Assembly (NCBI GenBank): GCA_039805905.1
Contig: JBDIVM010000013.1
Span: 54,353-118,352, forward strand
DNA: 64,000 nucleotides
Direction: 5' to 3'
From: Thermohalobaculum sp039805905
GTDB taxonomy: Bacteria; Pseudomonadota; Alphaproteobacteria; Rhodobacterales; Rhodobacteraceae
Shown here: piece after piece, positions 41,024 to 48,923 of the stretch
Numbering within the stretch: the first letter of the stretch is position 1
Layout: every line of letters begins with the position of its first letter
Program-made: the position numbers and the translations under genes
The notes under the pieces: generated by a model
What the model saw: only the letters and a program-made list of their open reading frames with translations
Told to the model about the DNA's origin: nothing
Databases searched by the model: none

Positions 41024-43000
41024 TCACGTGTGGTCGCGCGGCACCTCGAACCGCCAGCTTCGCCGCAGAACCTCGGCTTCTCCCTCGCGCGCGACGACCT
41101 CGGCTTCGACGCGGTAACTCTCCGGCCCGCAGGCGAAGCGGATCTCAGAGCGGGTGGAAGCGTGCCAGCCGTCTCGGGCTCGCTCGGCCTCGAACACCAG
41201 ATGTCCGCTGGCGCCCACGGGATCGGCAGGATCGACCTCCCAGACCTCGTCGCGGCTCTCGCGCTTGCGCATGAAGTGGACCGGGTTCTCGGTCCAGCCG
41301 CCGCACTCCGAGATAACGTAGCGCACACGCCCGGTCTGCAGGTCGCGCTCGACCCGGCGGTTGCTGTGGCCCGGCGCGATCACGCGGTATCTGGGCAGCG
41401 GATCGGGATCGGCCGGCAGCGGCGGGGGCGCGTCGGCAGCCTCCGTCAGGACCGGCAGGGTCAGGGCCGACTCCGCGCCGCAGCGGACCGTCGCGCGCAC
41501 CGGCTGCGGCGCCGGGAGCACCAGCGGCCAGTAGGCGGTCGAGACTGCAAGCCGCAACCGGTGGCCGGGCGCGAGCCGGTAGCCGGTCTCGTCGAGGAGC
41601 AGGGTCACGGAATGGAAGTCGCCCGGCACGACGGCCTCGGGCGCCGCATTGCCGTTTCGATGGCAGAGGTTCAGCACGCCCCGTGCGATCAGGTTCGCGG
41701 TTCCGTCGGGATGCAGGTCGACGAGCCGGGCGATCAGGTTGCCCTGCGGCTGGTCGATGGCAGCCGTAAGCCGGACCTCCGGGCGCCCGAGCAGCTCCAG
41801 GGGCTGATCCAGGGGCTCGCTGTCCCAGGCCAGCGACAGGGCGTCGTCGGCCCGCTGGTCGCCGGGAAGCTCGCCATCGGGCTTGACGGTGAAGTACTCG
41901 CCCGCGGTGGTGCCGCAATGCTGGGGTGATGCGATGCCCCGCTCGCCACCTGCACCTCCGCCCAGCAACCCGTCTGCCCCGAGCGTGAGCCGGATCGGCT
42001 TGACCCCGGCTGACGGCCATTCCGCCACCCCGACCCAGCGGCCGGGTTCGTCCGAACGGTAGCCGCCCGGGCGCGGCCCCTCGGAGAGATAGGCGCGGTA
42101 GGCGGGCCAGCCCTCGACGCCCGTCTCCTCGCCGGCGAGCCAGCGCTTCCACCAGGCGATGGCCATGCCGGTGAAATCGGCCCGCGGGCGCGGCCAGGCG
42201 AAATGCGGGTACTTGTGGATCCAGGGACCGGTCATCGCCTTGACCAGCGTCTTGGCGTTGGCGGCCACCGTCGCCGGCGCGTTGCGGTAGCCGTCGGCCC
42301 AGCCGGCGATGATGAAGACCGGGATGCGGATCGCCGACCAGTCCTCGCAGATCGAGCCGTGCTTCCAGTAGGCGTCGCGACGCTGGTGACGCAGCCAGGT
42401 TTCCAGCAGGAAGGGCTCCGCCTCCAGCCGCCTCAGCCAGACCTCGCGCCAGGAATTGCCCAGCACGGCCGGATCGGGCGGTCGCGAGGCGTAGCTCAGC
42501 ATGGTTCCCGCCCAGGAGACATTGGCCGAGAGCAGCGCGCCGCCCTTGTAGTGGATGTCGTCGTTGTAGCGGTCGGCGGTCGAGGAGAGCGAGATCACCG
42601 CCTTCAGCGCCGGCGGCCGCAGCGCCGCAACCTGCAACGCGTTGAACCCGCCCCAGGAGATGCCCATCATGCCGACGCTGCCGTTCGACCAGGGCTGCGC
42701 CGCGATCCAGGCGATCACCGCGCAGGCGTCGCTCAGTTCCTGCGGCGAATACTCGTCGTCGAACAGCCCGTCCGAGTCGCCATTGCCGCGGCTGTCCACC
42801 CGGACCCCGGCGATCCCGGCCCGGGCGAAGGCCGGATAGGTGCTCTCGTCCCGCTCGGAGGTGCCGTCGCGGTGCCGGTAGGGCAGGAACTCGAGCACCG
42901 CCGGGAACTTCCCCGGCCCCGCCGGCATCCAGATGCGCGCCGCCAGCCGCGTGCCGTCGGCCAGCGTGATCCACACCGTCTCGTCGACCGTGAAGCCCAT
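41024..43000 (-). CDS. CocE/NonD family hydrolase (X-Pro dipeptidyl-peptidase-like)
   Basis: A 658-residue serine hydrolase. The alpha/beta hydrolase core includes VRVDSRGNGDSDG and the nucleophile elbow GISWGGF, followed by a C-terminal beta-rich domain from about residue 390 (PEVRLTAAIDQPQGNLIARL, YRLAPGHRLRLAVSTAYWP) typical of the family. Substrates range from esters to amino-acid amides. No signal peptide is visible. Divergent from another hydrolase gene, 68 bases apart. Confidence 0.9.
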   Translation of the reverse strand: MGFTVDETVWITLADGTRLAARIWMPAGPGKFPAVLEFLPYRHRDGTSERDESTYPAFARAGIAGVRVDSRGNGDSDGLFDDEYSPQELSDACAVIAWIAAQPWSNGSVGMMGISWGGFNALQVAALRPPALKAVISLSSTADRYNDDIHYKGGALLSANVSWAGTMLSYASRPPDPAVLGNSWREVWLRRLEAEPFLLETWLRHQRRDAYWKHGSICEDWSAIRIPVFIIAGWADGYRNAPATVAANAKTLVKAMTGPWIHKYPHFAWPRPRADFTGMAIAWWKRWLAGEETGVEGWPAYRAYLSEGPRPGGYRSDEPGRWVGVAEWPSAGVKPIRLTLGADGLLGGGAGGERGIASPQHCGTTAGEYFTVKPDGELPGDQRADDALSLAWDSEPLDQPLELLGRPEVRLTAAIDQPQGNLIARLVDLHPDGTANLIARGVLNLCHRNGNAAPEAVVPGDFHSVTLLLDETGYRLAPGHRLRLAVSTAYWPLVLPAPQPVRATVRCGAESALTLPVLTEAADAPPPLPADPDPLPRYRVIAPGHSNRRVERDLQTGRVRYVISECGGWTENPVHFMRKRESRDEVWEVDPADPVGASGHLVFEAERARDGWHASTRSEIRFACGPESYRVEAEVVAREGEAEVLRRSWRFEVPRDHT

Positions 43001-43068
43001 GGCCGCCCTTCCTCCCCGTCGAGTCGCCGATTATCCTCGGCGCGGAGGATGCATGAGAGAGGGCCCCC

Positions 43069-43980
43069 ATGTCGACCGAGATCTCCGATCCCGAGGTGCT
43101 GGCATTCATCGAGCGGACCGGCAGCTTCTACCCGGCGGACACGATCGACTTCACCATCGCCGACCAGCGGCGCGTCTATGACGAGATGTGTGCCGCATTC
43201 GACTATCCGCATCCGCCGGGGCTGAAGGTCGCGGACGAGGGCATCGCCGGTCCGGGCGGCCGGATCCCCCAGAGGCGCTATGTGCCTGAGCACGCCGGGC
43301 CGGTGGAGGTGGTCTATTATCATGGCGGCGGCTTCATCCTCGGCGGGCTGCACAGCCATGACGGCGTCTGCGCCGAGATCGCCGCCGGCACCGGCTGTCG
43401 GGTCGTCGCCGTCGATTACCGGCTCTGCCCGGAGCATCTGCACCCCGCCGCCTATGACGACGCCCTGGCCGCCGCCCGGGCCGCGCTCGCCCGGGGGCCG
43501 GTGGTCCTTGCCGGCGACAGCGCCGGGGGCAACCTTGCGGCGGCGGTGGCGCTGTCGCTCCGGGGGCAGGCGATCAAGGGACAGGTGCTGGTCTATCCCG
43601 GCCTCGGCGGCGACGGCCTGGGGCTCGCTTCCTATGAGGAATGCGCCGAGGCACCAATGCTGACGACGCGCGACGTCCGCTATTACCGCCATATGCGGGC
43701 CGGCGGCCCGCCGCCGGAGAACGACCCCACCTATTACCCGCTGCATGCGGCCGATTACTCCGGCCTCGCGCCCTGCTTCGTGTCGGCGTCGGGCGTCGAT
43801 CCACTGCGCGACGACGGCATCGAGTATGTCCGCCGGCTGCTCGGTGCCGGGGTCGAGGCCTATTGCTCCGTCGAGCCGCAATTGCCGCATGGCCATCTGC
43901 GCGCACGGCACATGTCGCGCCGGGCGCGCGAGGCCTTCGACCGCATCGTCACGGCGATCCGGGACTTCGCATCGCGATAG
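43069..43980 (+). CDS. Alpha/beta hydrolase, hormone-sensitive-lipase type esterase
   Basis: A 303-residue esterase. The oxyanion motif HGGGF (in VVYYHGGGFILGG), nucleophile elbow GDSAGGN, acid residue region GVDPLRDDG and the C-terminal His in LPHGHLRARH form the usual catalytic set of this family. It acts on short acyl esters. No signal peptide is seen. Confidence 0.9.
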   Translation: MSTEISDPEVLAFIERTGSFYPADTIDFTIADQRRVYDEMCAAFDYPHPPGLKVADEGIAGPGGRIPQRRYVPEHAGPVEVVYYHGGGFILGGLHSHDGVCAEIAAGTGCRVVAVDYRLCPEHLHPAAYDDALAAARAALARGPVVLAGDSAGGNLAAAVALSLRGQAIKGQVLVYPGLGGDGLGLASYEECAEAPMLTTRDVRYYRHMRAGGPPPENDPTYYPLHAADYSGLAPCFVSASGVDPLRDDGIEYVRRLLGAGVEAYCSVEPQLPHGHLRARHMSRRAREAFDRIVTAIRDFASR

Positions 43981-43982
43981 GC

Positions 43983-45626
43983 TCAGCGCTCGGTGAACTT
44001 GAACTCGATGCGGCGGTTCTTTGCCAGCGCCTCGGGCGTATCGCCGGTGTCGACCGGCTGGAACTCGCCGAAGCCCGTGGCGGCGAGCCGCTCGGGGGGG
44101 ATCTGCTCCTGCTCGATCAGATACTTGACGACCGACAGCGCCCTCCCCTGCGACAGCTCCCAGTTGTCGCGGTAGCGCCGGCCGCTGCCGAGCGGCACCC
44201 TGTCGGTGTGGCCATCGACGCGCAGGATCCAGGCGACATCCGCGGGCACCTCGCCGATGATCTCGCGCAGCACCGCGCCTAGCTTGGCGAGCTGGGCCTG
44301 GCCGTCCGCGCCGAGCTCGGCCGAGCCGGCCGCGAACAGCACTTCGGACTGGAACACGAAGCGATCGCCGACGCGCTGGATGTCCTGCCGGCCGCCCAGC
44401 ACCTGCTCCATCTTCTCGAAGAACACCGACCTGAAGCGCGCCAGCTCGCCCACCTTCTGGGCCAGCGCCTGGTTCAGCCGCTCGCCGAGCTTGGCGATCT
44501 GGATCTGGCTTTCCTGATCCTTCTGCTCCGCCTTGCCGAGCAGGGTCTCTAGCCCGGCGAGCTGCTCGCGCAGCTCGCGGACCTGTGCGTTCAGCAGCGC
44601 GACCCGCTTCTGCTCCTCGACCGTCTGCGCCTCGGCCGAGGCGAGCTGCTCCTCGGCCAGCCGGCGCAGCGTCGCCTCGCGGTCGAGCTCCGCGCTGCCA
44701 CCCGCAAGCTGGTCCTCCGCCTGCTTCTTCGCCGCCTCGGCAGCGGCGAGAAGGATCAGCGTGTCCTCCGCCTCCTTGCGCGCCTTCTCCAGCGCCAGGG
44801 TCATGGCGTCGAGCTCCGCATCGCTGCCGGCGAGCTTCTCGCGCAGCGCCTGCGCGGCCGCCATCTCGGCCAGCCGAGCCGTTTCCTCCTCGGTGAGCCT
44901 TGCTGCGGCCTCGGCCAGTGCCCTTTCCCGCTCGGCCAGCGATTGCTCCGAGGCTGCGCGCTCCGCCCGAAGCTGATCGATCAGCGCCAGCGCCGTGGCC
45001 CGCTCGGCCGATACCGTGGCCATCGCAGCCTCGCGCTCCCGGTCCTTCTGCTCCATCTCGGCGATCATCGCCTCGATCGCCTCGCGCCGGGCAGCGGCAA
45101 GGCGCGCGTTCTCGACCGCTGCATCCATCTCGGAGCGCGTGCTCGCCAGCGCCGCCTGCAGAGCCTCCCGTTCGCTCACGCTCTCGGCCAGCGACTGCTC
45201 CAGCTCGCCGCTCCGCGCCAGGGCCGCATCCCGCGAGCGCGCCAGTGCCGCCATCGCCGCGTTCAGCCGGTCGGCCTCGGCCCGGCTCGCATCGGCCTGC
45301 CGCGTCATCGCCGCCAGTGCCGCACCCAGCCGGTCGACCTCGGTGCGCTGGCCGGCGATGGTGGCCTCAAGCTCGCCGACCTGCCCGGCCAGCCCTGCCG
45401 AGCGGTCGCGCTCCAGCGCCAGCACGTCCGCCAGATCGGCAAGCTGAAGCGTCAGCTTGTCCAGTTCCCTTGTCTGGCCGGTCAGCTTCTCGTGCATGGT
45501 GAACTGGATGATCATGAAGATCGACAGCACGAACATCAGGATCATGAGGAGCGCCGTCATGGCGTCCACGAAGCCAGGCCAGGTGTTGACCTCCTGCCGG
45601 CCCCCCGATCGTCGCGCCAGCGCCAT
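43983..45626 (-). CDS. MotB/OmpA-like protein with long coiled coil
   Basis: A 547-residue stator-like partner of the channel protein encoded upstream. One membrane helix (residues 19-43) starts with GFVDAMTALLMILMF, whose Asp is in the place of the proton-carrying residue of MotB. Residues about 50-395 are a long Glu/Ala/Leu-rich coiled coil. The C-terminus (about 425-547) is an OmpA-type peptidoglycan-binding domain (RVDGHTDRVPLG, NRRIEFKFTE). The start overlaps the upstream stop by one base (TGATG). Confidence 0.87.
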   Translation of the reverse strand: MALARRSGGRQEVNTWPGFVDAMTALLMILMFVLSIFMIIQFTMHEKLTGQTRELDKLTLQLADLADVLALERDRSAGLAGQVGELEATIAGQRTEVDRLGAALAAMTRQADASRAEADRLNAAMAALARSRDAALARSGELEQSLAESVSEREALQAALASTRSEMDAAVENARLAAARREAIEAMIAEMEQKDREREAAMATVSAERATALALIDQLRAERAASEQSLAERERALAEAAARLTEEETARLAEMAAAQALREKLAGSDAELDAMTLALEKARKEAEDTLILLAAAEAAKKQAEDQLAGGSAELDREATLRRLAEEQLASAEAQTVEEQKRVALLNAQVRELREQLAGLETLLGKAEQKDQESQIQIAKLGERLNQALAQKVGELARFRSVFFEKMEQVLGGRQDIQRVGDRFVFQSEVLFAAGSAELGADGQAQLAKLGAVLREIIGEVPADVAWILRVDGHTDRVPLGSGRRYRDNWELSQGRALSVVKYLIEQEQIPPERLAATGFGEFQPVDTGDTPEALAKNRRIEFKFTER

Positions 45627-46882
45627 CAGCGCGCTCCGGGTGCCCGGGTCCGGGTGTCGATCAGATTGATCAGCGCGCGAATCTCGGCCCTGAGCGCGGC
45701 GGTCGATTCACGCCGCCCGGTGGCAAGCTCGCCCGTGAGCTCGCGGAGCTGCGCCTCGAGCGTCTGCAGATATCCCCGGAGGTCGCCATCGCCGCCCCGC
45801 CCGGCCGCACGCCCTCCGCCGCGCTCGAAGGCCTGGGCGAGGCCCTGCTGCCCCACAGCCACCGCCTCGTTCGAGGCCTCGATCCGCTTCAGCACCGTGA
45901 GTGTCGCGTGGTCCCGGCCCGATTGCAGCTCGCGCGCCTCGCGCATCTCGTGCACGAGCTGCGCCACCAGCGAGCGCTCCTTCTCGATCTGTCGCGCCAT
46001 TTCGGCCACCACATCGGCCGCCTGGCCGAGCCGCCGCTCGGAGTCGATCCGCGCCTCCTCCGCCTTCTTGGCAAAGCCGGTGGTCATCTCGAGCCCCTCG
46101 TCGATCCGTTCGAGCAGCGCGACGAGCCCGCCTTCTGGCCCCTCGCCCTCCGAGATCAGCCCGAGCCGGGTGAAGGAGGACAGCCATTCCTCAAGCTCGC
46201 GGTAGAACCGGTTCTGGCCGTGGCTGGCGAACAGTTCCAGCATCCCGACCACCAGCGAGCCGGCGAGGCCGAGGAGCGACGAGGCGAAGGCCGTGCCCAT
46301 GCCGCCGAGCTGGCTCTCGAGCCCGCCCATCAGCCGCTCGAACACATCGCCCGACTGCTGCCCTTCCTGCGGGGCCAGCGAGCGGATCGTCTCGACCACC
46401 GCGGGCACGGTGACGGAAAGCCCCCAGAAGGTGCCGAGCAGGCCGAGGAAGATCAGCAGGCTGCCGATATAGCGCGTGATGTCGCGCATCTCGTCCAGCC
46501 GATCGGCGATGCTGTCCAGGATCGAGCGCGTGCTCGATGCGGCCATCCGGCTCTGCACCCTGCCCTCGCGCACCATCGGCGCCATCGCCGCCAGGATGCG
46601 CGGGGCCTTGACGAATTCATGGCCCTTGCGGCCCGCCTGCAGGTTCTTCAGCCAGGTCGTGGCGGTGATCAGCTGGGCGACCTGCCAGAAGGTGGCGCTG
46701 ACGCCCAGCAGGAACACGCCGATGATGATGCCGTTCAGATAGATATTGGCGTAGAATATCGACTCGATCTGGCGGCCCAGCAGCGTTGCGCAGATGCCGA
46801 CCAGCACAAGCACGATCAGCATGAAGAGGATCTGCCGGGTAGGCTGGGAGAACTGGACCTGATAGCCGTCCTTCGGCGTCAT
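45626..46882 (-). CDS. MotA/TolQ/ExbB-like proton channel family protein
   Basis: A 418-residue inner-membrane channel subunit with about four membrane segments: two near the N-terminus (ILFMLIVLVLVGICATLL, NGIIIGVFLLGVSATFW) and two in the conserved channel part (YIGSLLIFLGLLGTFWGLSV, FASSLLGLAGSLVVGMLELF). A helical tail of about 170 residues follows. It probably assembles with the MotB-like protein to harness the proton gradient for a cell-envelope task. ATG at 46882 follows GAGGCAGG. Confidence 0.87.
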   Translation of the reverse strand: MTPKDGYQVQFSQPTRQILFMLIVLVLVGICATLLGRQIESIFYANIYLNGIIIGVFLLGVSATFWQVAQLITATTWLKNLQAGRKGHEFVKAPRILAAMAPMVREGRVQSRMAASSTRSILDSIADRLDEMRDITRYIGSLLIFLGLLGTFWGLSVTVPAVVETIRSLAPQEGQQSGDVFERLMGGLESQLGGMGTAFASSLLGLAGSLVVGMLELFASHGQNRFYRELEEWLSSFTRLGLISEGEGPEGGLVALLERIDEGLEMTTGFAKKAEEARIDSERRLGQAADVVAEMARQIEKERSLVAQLVHEMREARELQSGRDHATLTVLKRIEASNEAVAVGQQGLAQAFERGGGRAAGRGGDGDLRGYLQTLEAQLRELTGELATGRRESTAALRAEIRALINLIDTRTRAPGAR

Positions 46883-47120
46883 CGACCTGCCTCGTCCGTC
46901 ATTTTCTGCAAGAATACGCAGAATTGCCGTGTTGACCAGCCGCAACGGCCAATTTCGGGGAAGTGTTCGCCGAACCGGAGCGAACAGCACTTCAGGCTGC
47001 GTCGAACTGGACCTAACACGGCGCCCGGTGGCGCGCTAGACTTGGACGGATGGGCGGCGCCCGGCCATGTGACGGGCCCCTCCCGGTGTGTGGCGCTCGG
47101 CTGGACGGAGGAGTTCGCGG

Positions 47121-48239
47121 ATGCTGATCGGTTGCCCGAAGGAGATCAAGAACCAGGAGTACCGGGTCGGCATGACCCCCGCCGCCGTGCGAGAGGCGGC
47201 CGCGCACGGCCATCGCGTGCTGGTCGAGGCAGGGGCCGGTGTCGGCGCCGGTTTTCCGGACGCGGCCTACACGGCCGCGGGAGCGGAGCTCACCGAGGGG
47301 CCGGCACGGATCTTCGCCGAGGCCGAGCTGATCGTGAAGGTGAAGGAGCCGCAGGCCGGTGAGCGGGCGCTGCTCCGCGAGGGTCAGGTGCTGTTCACCT
47401 ATCTCCACCTCGCCCCGGACCCCGACCAGACGCGTGACCTGCTGAAGTCGGGGGTAACCGCCATCGCCTACGAGACCGTGACGGACGCCCGCGGTGGTCT
47501 GCCGCTGCTGGCGCCGATGTCCGAGGTGGCAGGCCGGCTCGCCCCCCAGGTCGGCTCCTGGGCGCTGCAGAAGGCGAATGGCGGGCGCGGTGTGCTGATG
47601 GGCGGCGTGCCGGGCGTCGGGCCGGCCGACGTGGTGGTGATCGGCGGCGGGGTGGTCGGCACCTATGCCGCGCGGGTCGCAGCGGGCATGGGGGCGCATG
47701 TCACCGTGCTCGACCGCTCGATCGAGCGGATGCGCTACCTCGACGACACCTTCGGCGGCCTCTTTGCCACCCGCTACGCCTCGCGCGCGGCGACCGAGGA
47801 GCTCGTGCAGCAGGCCGACCTGGTGATCGGCGCGGTGCTGATCCCGGGCGCGGCGGCCCCGAAGCTGGTGTCGCGCAAGCAGCTTTCGGGGATGCGGCCC
47901 GGCGCGGCGATCGTCGATGTCGCCATCGATCAGGGCGGCTGCTTCGAGACCTCGAGGGCAACCACCCACGACGATCCGATCTACGTCGTCGACGGTATCG
48001 TGCATTACTGCGTCGCCAACATGCCGGGCGCCGTGGCGCGGTCGTCGACCATCGCGCTCGGCAACGCCACGCTGCCCTTCGTTCTGGCGCTCGCCGACAA
48101 GGGCTGGCAGCAGGCCTGCAAGGACGACGCCCATCTTCTCGCGGGGCTCAACATCCATGCAGGGCGGCTGACGAACTACGCGGTCGGCCAGGCGCTGGCG
48201 ATCGACGTCCACTCCCCGAAGCTGGCGCTGAGCATGTGA
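47121..48239 (+). CDS. ald: Alanine dehydrogenase
   Basis: NAD-dependent interconversion of L-alanine with pyruvate and ammonia in the cytoplasm (372 aa). The start MLIGCPKEIKNQEYRVGMTP is diagnostic. The Rossmann loop is VVVIGGGVVGTYAARVA, and the catalytic His and Asp lie in the conserved AYETV and VAIDQGG surroundings. GGAGGAG precedes the ATG. A cupin gene follows after 10 bases. Confidence 0.95.
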   Translation: MLIGCPKEIKNQEYRVGMTPAAVREAAAHGHRVLVEAGAGVGAGFPDAAYTAAGAELTEGPARIFAEAELIVKVKEPQAGERALLREGQVLFTYLHLAPDPDQTRDLLKSGVTAIAYETVTDARGGLPLLAPMSEVAGRLAPQVGSWALQKANGGRGVLMGGVPGVGPADVVVIGGGVVGTYAARVAAGMGAHVTVLDRSIERMRYLDDTFGGLFATRYASRAATEELVQQADLVIGAVLIPGAAAPKLVSRKQLSGMRPGAAIVDVAIDQGGCFETSRATTHDDPIYVVDGIVHYCVANMPGAVARSSTIALGNATLPFVLALADKGWQQACKDDAHLLAGLNIHAGRLTNYAVGQALAIDVHSPKLALSM

Positions 48240-48249
48240 GGAGCCAACC

Positions 48250-48543
48250 ATGAGCAAGGCAGTCCCGACTGTCCATGTGGACAACCCGCATGTCCGTGTC
48301 ACCGAGTGGCGCTTCGCGCCGGGCGATGCCACCGGCTGGCACCGGCACGAATTCGACTATGTGATCACCCCGGTGACCGGAGGGCAGGTCGAGATCATCG
48401 GGCCTGACCGCAAGCGCACCCCCTTCACCATGGAGCCCGGAAAGTCCTATTTCCGTCCCGCCGGGGTCGAGCACGACGTGGTCAACGGCCCTGGCGGCGA
48501 CCTCCGCTTCGTCGAGGTCGAATTGAAGAGCCGGCCGGGGTGA
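48250..48543 (+). CDS. Small cupin-domain protein
   Basis: A 97-residue single cupin barrel. Motif 1 is GWHRHEFDYVI with two metal-binding His and a Glu; motif 2 is FRPAGVEHDVVN with the last His. It may bind metal and a small acid. It is 10 bases after ald and AGGAGC precedes the ATG, so they are co-transcribed. The ligand is unknown. Confidence 0.82.
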   Translation: MSKAVPTVHVDNPHVRVTEWRFAPGDATGWHRHEFDYVITPVTGGQVEIIGPDRKRTPFTMEPGKSYFRPAGVEHDVVNGPGGDLRFVEVELKSRPG

Positions 48544-48923
48544 TGTTCCGGCAGGCGGTGGCCGAGCTTCGCGCCCCGCATGTCACTGCTCGATCCCGCG
48601 CGGCTCGATCCCGTGCGGCCGGACAATGAAAGCCCAGCGACGCGACGCGACGCGACGCGGAACCCTGACATGGCCCAGCGATTGCCAGGCACCGGCCAAT
48701 GGAATGCCATACGGGCATCATATTATAACTAAAATATGGTGCGCACGGCCATTCATCGAAAAAATTTTTTTGCAATCATTTTACTGTATTAAGTTATCCG
48801 TTTTTCAAAAATGAAATTGAAACTATATTTGTTTTAAACAAATAAGTTTGAAATCAAAACTTGTGATCTTGTCGTGTTGACGAAAATGTGATTAAGATGT
48901 AAAGATTGAGGCGGGAGCTTAAC
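48544..48923. other. Intergenic region with AT-rich island
   Basis: This 380-base gap changes sharply near 48716 from GC-rich to strongly AT-rich DNA and back near 48910. It contains a run of A/T (48758-48772), a 6-bp inverted repeat CATATT/AATATG (48719-48738), a 19-bp palindrome and, before the switch, four copies of GCGAC (48637-48660). No gene is supported. It is probably the regulatory region of the orphan binding protein gene and may be of foreign origin. Confidence 0.65.
48826..48844. promoter_or_regulatory. Perfect 19-bp palindrome TATTTGTTT-T-AAACAAATA
   Basis: Two exact 9-base arms around a central T lie 80 bases upstream of the next gene inside the AT-rich island. Length and symmetry fit an operator for a dimeric repressor or activator. 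The binding protein is not known. Confidence 0.5.

Noticed and set aside
48626..48814. Possible 62-aa gene spanning into the AT-rich island
   Set aside because: It crosses the abrupt base-composition change, starts without a ribosome site and encodes no recognisable segment.
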